From contig JAFWSH010000027.1 in the NCBI GenBank assembly GCA_017519405.1, positions 1 through 64,000 of the forward strand: a DNA stretch of 64,000 nt. Reading direction: 5' to 3'. Below are positions 18,604 through 27,144 of this stretch, piece after piece. Numbering within the stretch: the first letter of the stretch is position 1; each line of letters begins with the position of its first letter. Source of the DNA: Clostridia bacterium. GTDB taxonomy: Bacteria; Bacillota; Clostridia; Christensenellales; Aristaeellaceae. Both the position numbers and the translations under genes were made by a program. Under the pieces are notes generated by a model. The model was not told the origin of the DNA. It did not search any database and worked only from the letters and a program-made list of their open reading frames with translations.

Positions 18604-18969
18604 ATGAGTGAGCAGAAACAGCAAAGCGCCCTGGACAGCCTGCGCCATCAGCTTCTGGACGAGCGTCAGCGCTGCACGAACGACGAGATGGCTCAGTTCG
18701 ACGCCATGCGCATGAAGAACGAACCCCTGCCGTCCGATATCGTGTACGAACCGTCATCGAACACCTATTACCGCATCCTCATACCTGCATTCCAGTCTGA
18801 GGATGAGGAGGAACGTTTCTTCCGCTACCGGATGTACCAGCAGATCCGATCCATCGACCGCCATACGGACAGCATCCGCCGGATGATGATTTTCTTCGTC
18901 GTCCTGACCGTGATCGGGCTGGCAGCCGCTGTCCTTCTCCCCAAACTCGGCGTCATCGCCTTCCGTTGA
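18604..18969 (+). CDS. Small single-span membrane protein
   Basis: 121 aa, starting 3 bp after the hisS stop and ending 25 bp before aspS. The polar N-terminal 90 residues have alternating charges and short helices. One hydrophobic segment (about 95-117, MMIFFVVLTVIGLAAAVLLP) would anchor it with the N terminus in the cytoplasm. No known family or motif was recognised. Its tight packing between two synthetase genes implies co-expression. Confidence 0.75.
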   Translation: MSEQKQQSALDSLRHQLLDERQRCTNDEMAQFDAMRMKNEPLPSDIVYEPSSNTYYRILIPAFQSEDEEERFFRYRMYQQIRSIDRHTDSIRRMMIFFVVLTVIGLAAAVLLPKLGVIAFR

Positions 18970-18994
18970 ACCACACAGAAAGGATTGTAATCCA

Positions 18995-20767
18995 ATGCAA
19001 AACAGAACGCATACCTGCAACGAACTGCGTCTGGCTGACGCGGGCAAAACCGTGGAGCTCTGCGGCTGGCTGGAGAATGTCCGGGTGGTCAGCGGCAGCC
19101 TGGCCTTTGCCATCCTGCGGGACTTCTACGGCACCACCCAGCTGGTGCTGGAGACAGAGGAGATGCTCGCGGCCTTCCGGGAGCTGAACAAGGAGTCCAC
19201 CATCGCCGTGAAGGGCGTGGTGCGGGAGCGGGACAGCAAGAATCCCAAGCTCCCCACCGGCGACATTGAGGTGGTGCCCACCGCCATGGAGGTGCTGGGC
19301 CGCTGCCGCTACAACCAGCTGCCCTTCCAGATCAACCGCAGCCGGGAGGCCGACGAGGCCCTGCGTCTGCGCTACCGCTATCTGGACCTGCGCAACCCCG
19401 CGGTGCGGGACAACATCGTCATGCGCTGCAATGTGGTGGCGGCGCTGCGGCAGGCCATGATCGCCCACGGCTTCCTGGAGATCACCACCCCCATCCTCAC
19501 GGCCTCCTCCCCGGAGGGCGCCCGGGACTATCTGGTGCCCGCCCGCAAGCACCCCGGCAAGTTCTACGCCCTGCCCCAGGCGCCCCAGCAGTTCAAGCAG
19601 CTGCTGATGACCTCCGGCTTTGACCGCTACTTCCAGATCGCCCCCTGCTTCCGGGACGAGGACGCCCGGGGCGACCGCTCTCCCGGCGAGTTCTATCAGC
19701 TGGACATGGAGATGGCCTTCGCCTCCCAGGAGGACGTGTTCGCCGTGCTGGAGGACGTGCTGCCCCCCATCTTCGCCAAGTATGGCAAGTACTCCGTGGC
19801 CTCCACCGCCCCCTTCCGCCGGATTCCCTACCGGGAGGCCATGGAGACCTATGGCACCGACAAGCCCGACCTGCGCATCGACCTCACCGTCCAGGACGCC
19901 ACCCGCCTGATGGAGGGCTGCGGCTTCGGGCCCTTTGAGGGCAATGTGGTGAAGGCCGTGGTGGTCACGGACATGAACGCCACCCGCAAGCAGATCGATA
20001 AGCTCTGCGCTGACGTGGAGGTGGTGGCGGGAAGCAAGCCCTACTGGTTCCGCCTGGATGAGCATGGGGAGCTGGTGGGCGGCATCGCCAAGTTCCTGCA
20101 GGACCGCAAGGAGAAGGTGATCACGGCCCTGGGCCTGAAGCCCGGGTGCTTCGTGGGCCTGTCCGCCGGCAAGCTGGGGGCGGCCCAGAAGACCGCCGGC
20201 GTGCTGGTGAAGCAGCTGGGCCTCCTCTGCCCGGCCCACATGGATACCGAACGCTACGAATTCTGCTGGATCGTGGACTTCCCCATGTATGAGATCGGGG
20301 AGGAGAGCGGCGAGCTGGAGTTCTGCCACAACCCCTTCTCCATGCCCAACGGCGGTCTGGAGATCCTGCAGAAGGCCGCGGCGGGGGAGATCGATCCCCT
20401 GACCATCAACGCCTTCCAGTACGACCTGGTGTGCAACGGCGTGGAGCTGTCCTCCGGCGCGGTGCGCAACCACGACCCGGAGATCATGATCGAGGCCTTC
20501 CAGCTGGTGCGCCTGGGGGAGGAGGATGTGAAGGCCAAGTTCCCCGCCATGTACAACGCCTTCTGCTACGGTGCGCCGCCCCACGCGGGCATTGCCCCCG
20601 GCGTGGACCGGATGGTGATGCTGCTGGCGGGGGAGGAGTCCATCCGCGAGGTGATTCCCTTCCCCATGAACAAGAACGCCCAGGACCTGATGATGGGCGC
20701 GCCCTCCGAGGTGGAGCAGAAGCAGCTGGATGAGCTGCACATCGCCCTGGTGAAGCCGGAAGACTGA
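18995..20767 (+). CDS. aspS: Aspartyl-tRNA synthetase
   Basis: 590 aa, bacterial-type AspRS. N-terminal OB-fold anticodon domain (about 1-110, VELCGWLENVRVVSGSLAF). Motif 1 includes EITTPILTASSPEGARDYLVPAR, motif 2 is FQIAPCFRDEDARGDRSPGEF, the bacterial GAD insert is near 290-410 and motif 3 is GIAPGVDRMVMLLAGEESIREV. It charges tRNA-Asp; some bacterial enzymes also act on tRNA-Asn, and this cannot be judged here. Start ATG 18995 has AGAAAGGATTG upstream. It ends the operon before a terminator. Confidence 0.97.
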   Translation: MQNRTHTCNELRLADAGKTVELCGWLENVRVVSGSLAFAILRDFYGTTQLVLETEEMLAAFRELNKESTIAVKGVVRERDSKNPKLPTGDIEVVPTAMEVLGRCRYNQLPFQINRSREADEALRLRYRYLDLRNPAVRDNIVMRCNVVAALRQAMIAHGFLEITTPILTASSPEGARDYLVPARKHPGKFYALPQAPQQFKQLLMTSGFDRYFQIAPCFRDEDARGDRSPGEFYQLDMEMAFASQEDVFAVLEDVLPPIFAKYGKYSVASTAPFRRIPYREAMETYGTDKPDLRIDLTVQDATRLMEGCGFGPFEGNVVKAVVVTDMNATRKQIDKLCADVEVVAGSKPYWFRLDEHGELVGGIAKFLQDRKEKVITALGLKPGCFVGLSAGKLGAAQKTAGVLVKQLGLLCPAHMDTERYEFCWIVDFPMYEIGEESGELEFCHNPFSMPNGGLEILQKAAAGEIDPLTINAFQYDLVCNGVELSSGAVRNHDPEIMIEAFQLVRLGEEDVKAKFPAMYNAFCYGAPPHAGIAPGVDRMVMLLAGEESIREVIPFPMNKNAQDLMMGAPSEVEQKQLDELHIALVKPED

Positions 20768-20781
20768 GCTGACCGATACGA

Positions 20782-20814
20782 AAAAGAGTCTGCCGCAAAG
20801 CAGGCTCTTTCTTA
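20782..20814 (+). terminator. Terminator after aspS
   Basis: AAAGAGTCTGC pairs with GCAGGCTCTTT around CGCAAA, followed by CTTATT and flanked by an A-run on the left. It also lies downstream of the convergent MFS gene and may serve both directions. Confidence 0.82.
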
Positions 20815-20830
20815 TTGGATCATTGCCGGC

Positions 20831-22126
20831 TCAGAGTGCCTCCTGCCAGGTCTCCCTCCGGAGCAGCCAGCCGAAGACCAGGCAGACCAGCACCCCGGCC
20901 ACACCCAGAAAGGCGAAGCACAGGGCCGCACCAGAGCCTTTTCCTGCGCCGAAAAGCTGCACGGCCATCCCGCCGGGGGAGGCCGCGGCCATCAGCGGCT
21001 CGAAGAGACGGTCCACCAGCAGGCCGCCCAGGAAGTACCCCACCGGGATGGTGAAGAACTGCAGGGTGTTCCGGCAGGCGTAGACCCGGCCCTGCATGGG
21101 GGCGGGAATGGTGCGCCGCAGGATCACGTCCAGGTTGGCGCCCATCAGCGGGATGCCGATCCAGCCCAGCATTGCCGCGATGCACCACATCAGGGGCGTG
21201 CGGCCGAAGGCCAGGAGGAAGTTCTCTGTGCTCATGGACAGCAGCAGGGACAGGGTGATCATCCGGACGCGGTTCCTGGGCGGGGGAAGGACGGTCACCA
21301 GGAGGCTTCCCGCCAGACTGGCAATGCCCACACAGGTGTTCACGGCCCCCAGCACCGTCTCCCCGCCGTTCTCCCGGGAGAGGAGCATGGCGGGCAGTGC
21401 TGCGTTGTAGCAGGAGGCAACCAGGTTGATGGCCGACAGAAACAGGATGAGCTTCAGGATCAACGGATTCTGCCGCAGCCAGCTCAGGCCCTCCCCGGCT
21501 GAGCGGAGCACAGGCTCCCGGCGCGCTGAGGCCGGTGCTTCGGGAATCCTGATCCACAGCCACAGGGTTACAAAGGCGATGGCGAAGGTGGTCAGATCCG
21601 CCGCCACCACCGTGTCCATCCCGCCGAAGGCAAACAGCGCAGCGGCCAGGATGGGGGCAAGAATGGAAGTCAGGGAGCGGGAGAAGGAGCGCAGACCGCT
21701 GGTCTTCTGGTAGGCGTCCTTCGGGATCAGCATGGTGGCCGCCACCTCGGCGGCGGGCTGCTGGACGGTGTTCATCAGCCCGTTCAGGGCGTTGAGCACA
21801 TACATGTGCCAGGGCTGGAGCCGGTCCAGGCGGATCAGCACAAAGACGGCGACGGTGCACAGGGCGGCGGTCAGATCGCAGACGAGCATGGTCCGCTTTT
21901 TGTTCCACCGGTCGCTCAGCGCACCCGCGATAATGCTCATCACCACATAAGGCGCGTAGGAGCAGATGGACAGCAGCGCTGTCTGCAGGGCGGACCCTGT
22001 GCGCTCATAGAGCCAGATGACCAGCGCCAGGCTCGTCATGGCGCTGCCCAAGGCGGACAGGGACTGGGTGCCCCACAGCAGCAGCCAGGGCTTCAGGGAT
22101 GGTGTTCTGTTGCTTTCGGGATTCAT
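20831..22126 (-). CDS. MFS transporter, macrolide-efflux (Mef) type
   Basis: 431 aa with about 12 hydrophobic helices. The first helix (WLLLWGTQSLSALGSAMTSLALVIWLYE) and the motif A equivalent in loop 2-3 (GALSDRWNKKRTMLVCDL) resemble the MefA/MFS_3 group of drug:H+ antiporters. It probably exports a hydrophobic antibiotic or similar compound across the cytoplasmic membrane; the substrate is unproven. Start ATG has AAAGGAGCAAAGC upstream. It is preceded by a short leader peptide and alternative hairpins (22174-22242), which suggest inducible attenuation. No other resistance gene is adjacent. Confidence 0.85.
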   Translation of the reverse strand: MNPESNRTPSLKPWLLLWGTQSLSALGSAMTSLALVIWLYERTGSALQTALLSICSYAPYVVMSIIAGALSDRWNKKRTMLVCDLTAALCTVAVFVLIRLDRLQPWHMYVLNALNGLMNTVQQPAAEVAATMLIPKDAYQKTSGLRSFSRSLTSILAPILAAALFAFGGMDTVVAADLTTFAIAFVTLWLWIRIPEAPASARREPVLRSAGEGLSWLRQNPLILKLILFLSAINLVASCYNAALPAMLLSRENGGETVLGAVNTCVGIASLAGSLLVTVLPPPRNRVRMITLSLLLSMSTENFLLAFGRTPLMWCIAAMLGWIGIPLMGANLDVILRRTIPAPMQGRVYACRNTLQFFTIPVGYFLGGLLVDRLFEPLMAAASPGGMAVQLFGAGKGSGAALCFAFLGVAGVLVCLVFGWLLRRETWQEAL

Positions 22127-22173
22127 GTTGCTTTGCTCCTTTGATTTGTAATTGGATCAAATCGGCAAAGCAG

Positions 22174-22220
22174 GAGGACACCCGGGACCTCCACGCAGTG
22201 TCCTCATGCTCTGCGTGGAG
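22174..22220 (-). promoter_or_regulatory. Alternative hairpins in the MFS leader (candidate attenuator)
   Basis: Hairpin 1 pairs 22211-22220 with 22189-22198, a perfect 10 bp stem with a 12-nt loop. Hairpin 2 pairs 22198-22205 with 22174-22181, a perfect 8 bp stem whose loop contains the distal arm of hairpin 1. Forming one disfavours the other. The proximal arm of hairpin 1 lies inside the last codons of the leader peptide, so a stalled ribosome would release the switch. No U-run follows, so control would more likely be translational or through mRNA stability. Confidence 0.55.
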
Positions 22221-22242
22221 TTCCGGCAACGGTTCGCTTCAT
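22204..22242 (-). CDS. Leader peptide MKRTVAGTPRRA
   Basis: 12 codons from ATG (22240-22242, minus) to TGA. An excellent GGAGG lies 7 nt upstream. The peptide ends inside the first arm of a 10 bp hairpin and lies about 78 nt before the MFS start. This is the layout of erm and mef leader peptides, where drug-stalled ribosomes alter downstream folding. The sequence does not match a leader I know and has an RR pair rather than the R/K-X-R/K macrolide-stalling motif, so the inducer is unknown. Confidence 0.55.
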   Translation of the reverse strand: MKRTVAGTPRRA

Positions 22243-22350
22243 GGTTATACCTCCATATCCACTGGGTTTTGATGATTGAAAGAATGGGTTGAGATGGGCA
22301 ATTGGACAGGCGGAATCGATGGCTTTGGGATCTGCTGGAATCACATGGGT

Positions 22351-24324
22351 TTACTGCAGATTCCATTGCCTGCCGTCGCTGCTCCAGAGGGTGCCGTCAC
22401 TGCGCAGGGCTATCCACTCCTCCCCGTCATTGAGGGGATAGACACAGACGGCATCCTGCACCATCCGGAGGCCTTCCATCGGCTCCTTCAGGTAATTGTA
22501 TGTGCCCAGATACACCTTGCGGTCGGGGCCGATCAGGCAGGGCATGGTGTAGAATTCATCCGAGTAGTTCATGAGCCCCACGCCCCGGAGAGAACGGGTG
22601 ACACAGTCCTGCAGGAAGTTCCACCCCCAGACGGTTGCAGTTCCGTCCGCATGGGTTGCCGCCAGCACCCGGTTGCAGCCGGAGAGACTGACCACCCCGT
22701 CCACGCCCCAGAGATCCCCGATCACCGTACCGTTCCGGCGGAGGCCGATCAGGTGGGTTTCGTCATACCACCGCCCGTTGTAAATGCCGCCGGTCATGGT
22801 GACGCTGACCACGTCCTGCCATGTCTCCAGGGCGGGCGCATTGGACGCCTCCCCTGCAAAACGTACTTCTCCGGAGGCGGTGACCCCTGCAATGCACTGG
22901 TGATAGATCGCCACCTGTACCATATCTGTCCAGCCGGAGACCAGGGCCAGCCTTTTCTCGACGGCGTCATCCGCGCCGCCGGCAGCCGTCAGAACCCGGC
23001 CGTCCGCTGTCACGGCGGCAACCAGGTGCACGCCCTCCTTCACTTCAGCTGCAATGCCTTTTATATTGGTCCAGGACAGCGCTTCGGGAAGACAGCAGTC
23101 GTCCAGCCCCAGGACCGTCCCGTCCTCGCGGACTGCATAGGGAAAGGAGATTCGCATCTGCAGATCCCGCAGGCGGATCTGCTGCTGGGGACCGTTCAGT
23201 GCCTCGAATCTCCCGCTTTCCCCGCTGTCCTCAGTCTGATTGAAGCGGGACAGGAAGAAGGTACTGCCGTCCAGCAGGAGGACGCTGTAGGCGCCGTCAT
23301 CGTGGCGGATGACCAGCCGGTTCCCATCCTGGTTCAGCTGCGCATGTTCATAGAAATCAATCAGGTCATCGCCGACTTCATTCAGCGGGTTGGTCTCCCC
23401 GAGGTAGCCGTCCCAGTACAGTCCGTCGTCGCACCGGGCAATCACAAGATCCCCGGCCACCATGGCGCCGATCTCCCGCACACCCGTCCAGTTGGCCAGG
23501 GACGGCCGGTTATCCGCCGGATAGAGGGCGCTGCGCAAGCCGTGGGAGGGATCTTTCAGGGAGCTGAACAGCAGCTCGCCCGATTTTGTCAGGACGCACA
23601 TCTCCTCATAGCCCACGGCAAAATCCACGGCGTCTGTGCTCAGCCGTGCATCCTGTCCATCGGTGAAGCAGTGGAGTTCGCCGTCCTGTCTGAGGGCCAG
23701 AAGGTAATCCTGTCTGCCGCCCAGGTTGACGCAAGCCATTTTGCCATACTGAGCGGCATCCGGAATCCGCAGGGTACCTGCGTCCTCCAGGTTGGTTTCC
23801 GTGAGCACGGTGCCGTCAGCCAGAATGATGGCTGAAGTCCGATCATACCGGCGAAGCTCCAGCAGCCTCGCCACATCAGACCGGCGGCAAACCGCTTCCA
23901 CCCATTCCATGAAGCTGTCAGGGCCGAATTCCGCCGTCTCGGCCAGCCAGGAGGCGGAGAAGGCGGCCAGGCAGATGCCGTCATTTCTGCGGGCCAGGAT
24001 CAGCCGGTCATCCGCAGACAGCTCCGCCACGTCTGTCCAGGACTCCACCTCTTCTGCCGGAAAATCATGGAGGCCAAACAGTCCAACCGTTCCATCACCC
24101 CGGAGCAGGATGGTCCGGTGGTCCGACACCAGCGCCTGACGGACGCCGCTGAGCCCGTCAGGGAAAGACTCCCCGTGTTCACTGCAGCCGTACAGATGCA
24201 GTATCCCACTGTCATCCAGCTCTCCGGCATGGGTCCGACAACCCATCAGTTCTGCGCCGGCAGAGACGGTCAAAGCCAAAGCCAGCGCCGCCAGGATGAT
24301 GGAGAGACGCCATCGAATACGCAC
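22351..24324 (-). CDS. Secreted RCC1-like beta-propeller protein
   Basis: 657 aa from a GTG start (GGGAGCGGTGACCA upstream). Signal peptide about 1-24 (AALALALTVSAGA). The rest is a chain of about 50-residue units of the form W-x-D-[VIM]-x-x-[VIL] ... G-x-x-x-L-R-x-D-G-T-V, e.g. RTILLRGDGTVGLFG, DYLLALRQDGELHCF, HLVAAVTADGRVLTA, HLIGLRRNGTVIGDLWG and EWIALRSDGTLWSSDG. These are RCC1/BLIP-II-type propeller blades, probably one or two propellers. Several repeats retain a final Trp-Gly. An extracellular binding or scaffold role is likely; no ligand can be named. Monocistronic by context. Confidence 0.78.
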   Translation of the reverse strand: MRIRWRLSIILAALALALTVSAGAELMGCRTHAGELDDSGILHLYGCSEHGESFPDGLSGVRQALVSDHRTILLRGDGTVGLFGLHDFPAEEVESWTDVAELSADDRLILARRNDGICLAAFSASWLAETAEFGPDSFMEWVEAVCRRSDVARLLELRRYDRTSAIILADGTVLTETNLEDAGTLRIPDAAQYGKMACVNLGGRQDYLLALRQDGELHCFTDGQDARLSTDAVDFAVGYEEMCVLTKSGELLFSSLKDPSHGLRSALYPADNRPSLANWTGVREIGAMVAGDLVIARCDDGLYWDGYLGETNPLNEVGDDLIDFYEHAQLNQDGNRLVIRHDDGAYSVLLLDGSTFFLSRFNQTEDSGESGRFEALNGPQQQIRLRDLQMRISFPYAVREDGTVLGLDDCCLPEALSWTNIKGIAAEVKEGVHLVAAVTADGRVLTAAGGADDAVEKRLALVSGWTDMVQVAIYHQCIAGVTASGEVRFAGEASNAPALETWQDVVSVTMTGGIYNGRWYDETHLIGLRRNGTVIGDLWGVDGVVSLSGCNRVLAATHADGTATVWGWNFLQDCVTRSLRGVGLMNYSDEFYTMPCLIGPDRKVYLGTYNYLKEPMEGLRMVQDAVCVYPLNDGEEWIALRSDGTLWSSDGRQWNLQ

Positions 24325-24389
24325 TGGTCACCGCTCCCTTCAGGAATCATCGGTTGTTGTATCACAGGCAGCGCATCTGCGCCTGATCA

Positions 24390-25010
24390 TTAGTGCTGCA
24401 GCAATTCCGCCATGCGGTCAGCCGCTTTCCCGGCTTCGTCCATGGCCCCGGCGAGAATCTGCGCAGGGTCGGAGGACAACAGATCCAGCCCTTCCGCAGC
24501 CACAGATTCAAAGATGGGAATGCCCAAGGTTGTCATGACATCCCGGATATAGGCCGTCCCCCAGTCGTGCCCCGCCAGAAAACTGCCGGAGGTGGTAATG
24601 TACGCGGCGGCTTTTCCGCGTGCCAGTCCGATGGGCTGATCCCCCTGATAGATGAAGGTCAGATTGCGCACCCAGATTTTTTCCACCCAAGTTTTCAGTA
24701 TGGCGGGAAAGGAGAGGTCCCAGTAAGGCGCCGCAATGACCACAGCATCCGCTCTGCGAAAGGCCAGGGCAGCCTCAAACCGCTCGTCCGTCCAGTCCCG
24801 CCGGTCGCACAGCGCGTCTTTCCGAATCAGCCATGCCGCGTCGGAGGGCTGGAGATTCATCTCCGTCAAGGTGTGGCGCCGGATGCGTAAATCCGGCAGA
24901 TGCTGCGAAAGGCGGGAAAGAAAGGCCTCCGCCAGTGCCAGCGTTCTGGACCGGGGGCCCCGGGGGCAGGCGTCCACGAAAAGCAGCTCGCTGCAGCGTC
25001 GCTCCGTCAT
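24390..25010 (-). CDS. FMN-dependent NAD(P)H oxidoreductase (azoreductase-like)
   Basis: 206 aa, flavodoxin_2 fold. The first strand ELLFVDACPRGPRSRTLALAEAF holds the phosphate loop; ADAVVIAAPYWDLSFPAILKTWVEKI and AYITTSGSFL match the flavin isoalloxazine loops of AzoR/NQO-like enzymes. It should reduce quinones, azo or nitro compounds with NAD(P)H through FMN. Its start overlaps the stop of the upstream E2-like gene by 4 bp, so both are made together. The physiological electron acceptor is unknown. Confidence 0.85.
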   Translation of the reverse strand: MTERRCSELLFVDACPRGPRSRTLALAEAFLSRLSQHLPDLRIRRHTLTEMNLQPSDAAWLIRKDALCDRRDWTDERFEAALAFRRADAVVIAAPYWDLSFPAILKTWVEKIWVRNLTFIYQGDQPIGLARGKAAAYITTSGSFLAGHDWGTAYIRDVMTTLGIPIFESVAAEGLDLLSSDPAQILAGAMDEAGKAADRMAELLQH

Positions 25011-25894
25011 GCCTGATTCACCTTGGGCACATGGTATTCCACACCGGGATCAAAGCGCACAGACTCCGGCGGTGTCTCCAGCAGCTCCGGGTGGTCCAGA
25101 TACCGCACCATGTCCGCAAAGAAACCGGCATAGTGTGCACCGGAACAAACCCGCTCATCCGCTGTGATGCCCACCGGGAGAAAGCGCTTCATCCGGGTCT
25201 GGCCGTCCGCCACCACCGCCACCTTCTCCACCAGGCCCATGCCGAAGAACAGGCTGGTGTTGCCGAAGTTGTAAATGTGATGGTTCACGTGGTGCAGACC
25301 GATGGAGGCGTTGTTGGTGATGAACATGCCCGTATGGAAGGGCAGCTCGTCAATCAGGAATCCCGGGCAGATGCCGTAGCGGTCCAGCAGACGCACCAGC
25401 CCCACCACCGTCGTGGGCAGGCCGGGAATGCTGAAAAGGAAGGCAACCAGGTTGTCCAGGAAGTTCTTGGGCTGATCTCCCCGGTTGGCCTCTACCTTTG
25501 TCACCATGCGGTCCCGCACGTCAAAAACGGTGTCCTCCGGATCGAAGAAAATCTTGACCACGGTCTCCCCGGCGTTCGCATTCTGCGGGTCTTTCAGGAT
25601 TGTAAAGGAGACCGTGCAGTTGTTCCGGGAGTAGTACTGCTTGTTCATGATGAAGCGGTTGACCTCCGGGTGCTGGCTCACAGCCCGGACATAGGCCGCC
25701 ACAATCAGCTGCATATGGGTGAGCTTCTGACCGGCCATGCCCTGCTTTGCGATGTAGCGGGTCATGGCTTCCCAGTCGATCCGGTGCTGCAGGAACACCT
25801 GTGCGTCGCAGCGCATGGGCATCAGGTAGGGGGTGATCTGTACAATGGGGTCGATCCCCTTGATTCTGCGCCCGTCCCGTCTTCTGCCGAACAT
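25007..25894 (-). CDS. Stand-alone E2 acyltransferase-like protein lacking catalytic His
   Basis: 295 aa, chloramphenicol acetyltransferase-like fold as in the catalytic domain of 2-oxoacid dehydrogenase E2 subunits, but with no lipoyl or E3-binding domain. The family active site DHRxxDGA is replaced by DERVCSGAHYAGFF: both the catalytic His and the Asp are missing, and a Cys is present. Other conserved parts remain (LTHMQLIVAAYVRAVSQHPEVNRF, GLHHVNHHIYNFGNTSLFFGMG). The HHVNHH cluster could be a new metal or acyl site. Classic acyl transfer is therefore doubtful. Coupled to an azoreductase; promoter at 25959. Confidence 0.7.
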   Translation of the reverse strand: MFGRRRDGRRIKGIDPIVQITPYLMPMRCDAQVFLQHRIDWEAMTRYIAKQGMAGQKLTHMQLIVAAYVRAVSQHPEVNRFIMNKQYYSRNNCTVSFTILKDPQNANAGETVVKIFFDPEDTVFDVRDRMVTKVEANRGDQPKNFLDNLVAFLFSIPGLPTTVVGLVRLLDRYGICPGFLIDELPFHTGMFITNNASIGLHHVNHHIYNFGNTSLFFGMGLVEKVAVVADGQTRMKRFLPVGITADERVCSGAHYAGFFADMVRYLDHPELLETPPESVRFDPGVEYHVPKVNQA

Positions 25895-25958
25895 GCCGAT
25901 CTCCTCTTTTCACTTGTTCTTTGGCCGGTCCGGTGTGGTTATTCCGGTCATCGCATGT

Positions 25959-25988
25959 ATTCTACCACACAGAATCGCGGATGGTCAA
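25959..25988 (-). promoter_or_regulatory. Promoter of the E2-like/azoreductase operon
   Basis: On the minus strand: -35 TTGACC (25983-25988), 18 bp, -10 TAGAAT (25959-25964). It lies about 65 bp before the ATG at 25894. Confidence 0.65.
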
Positions 25989-26104
25989 GTTTTCCATCCC
26001 GAACAATCCGGGTGAACCGCCGGTACACGACTTTTCTCCGGGGAGAAAAAAGGAATTTCGCAAAACGTGTCAAACATAAATGGGCAAACGGGAGGGATGC
26101 ACCG

Positions 26105-27109
26105 ATGAACATCCGTCAGCGCACAGAGGCGCAGGAGAAAGCCCTGCTGTCCCCATTTGCCGCGCAGGCAGCGTCCTCCAGGGGGCGTGACCGGCAGGAG
26201 CCGGACTGCGAGACCCGCACCGTTTTTCAGCGGGACCGGGACCGCATTGTTCATGCCAAAGCCTTCCGGCGCCTGCAGGGCAAAACCCAGGTTTACATTG
26301 CCCCGGAGGGGGACCACTTCACCACCAGACTGACCCACACCTTGGCGGTGGCGCAGATCGCCCGCACCATCGCCCGTGCGCTGCAGCTGAACGAGGACCT
26401 GACGGAGGCCATTGCCCTGGGACACGACCTGGGGCACACGCCCTTCGGCCATATCGGTGAGCGCTCCCTGGACCAGCTGATGTCCGGCGGCTTTCACCAC
26501 AACGAGCAGAGCCGGCGGGTGGTGGAGGTCCTGGAGAACGAAGGCAAGGGACTGAACCTGACCATGGAGGTCCGGGACGGCATCCTGTGCCACTCCGGCC
26601 CCAAGCTCCCGGCCACCCTGGAGGGGGAATGTGTCCGGCGGGCTGACCGCATTGCCTACCTCAACCACGATCTCCTGGATGCCCTGCGCAGCGGCGTCCT
26701 GAAACCCTTTGAATTGCCGGTGGACTGTCTGAACGTCCTGGGGCACAGCCACAGCCAGCGGATCAACACCATGATCACGGACATCGTGCGGGAGAGTGAG
26801 GGGAAGCCGGCCTTGAGCATGAGCCCCCGGGTCCAGAGCGCCATGGACGGCCTGCGGGAATTCATGTTCGAGCATGTCTACCGCGACTCTTGGCGCACGG
26901 CTGAGGAAGCCCGCTGCGATCATGTGATCCGTTCCCTGTTCCACTACCTGTGTGAGCATCCGGGGGAGATGCCCCAGGAGTTTATGGTGATCGCGTACCG
27001 TGAGGGCATCGAGCGGGGCGTATGCGACTATCTCTCCGGCATGACGGACCGCTATGCCATCCGGCTTTTCCAGCAGCTCTTTGTGCCCAACGCGTTTCCC
27101 ATTAAATAA
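26105..27109 (+). CDS. dgt: Deoxyguanosinetriphosphate triphosphohydrolase-like protein
   Basis: 334 aa. HD-domain signature: His in TRLTHTLAVAQ, HD in AIALGHDLGHTPFGHIGE and a later Asp in RADRIAYLNHDLLDA. N-terminal FQRDRDRIVHAKAFRRLQGKTQVY is typical of the dGTPase family. It hydrolyses dNTPs to deoxynucleoside and triphosphate, tuning dNTP pools. Start ATG 26105 has GGGAGGG 5-8 bp upstream; longer in-frame extensions would overlap the divergent promoter. First gene of the dnaG-sigA operon, 35 bp upstream of dnaG, as in many Clostridia. Confidence 0.93.
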   Translation: MNIRQRTEAQEKALLSPFAAQAASSRGRDRQEPDCETRTVFQRDRDRIVHAKAFRRLQGKTQVYIAPEGDHFTTRLTHTLAVAQIARTIARALQLNEDLTEAIALGHDLGHTPFGHIGERSLDQLMSGGFHHNEQSRRVVEVLENEGKGLNLTMEVRDGILCHSGPKLPATLEGECVRRADRIAYLNHDLLDALRSGVLKPFELPVDCLNVLGHSHSQRINTMITDIVRESEGKPALSMSPRVQSAMDGLREFMFEHVYRDSWRTAEEARCDHVIRSLFHYLCEHPGEMPQEFMVIAYREGIERGVCDYLSGMTDRYAIRLFQQLFVPNAFPIK

Positions 27110-27144
27110 CACGGTTGAGTTTGACCAGAACAGGAGGTGACAGA

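Noticed and set aside
26028..26048. Palindrome TTTTCTCCGGGGAGAAAA upstream of dgt as a terminator or operator
   Set aside because: It is symmetrical but the loop is too short for a good hairpin and no repeated copy or known operator match was found.
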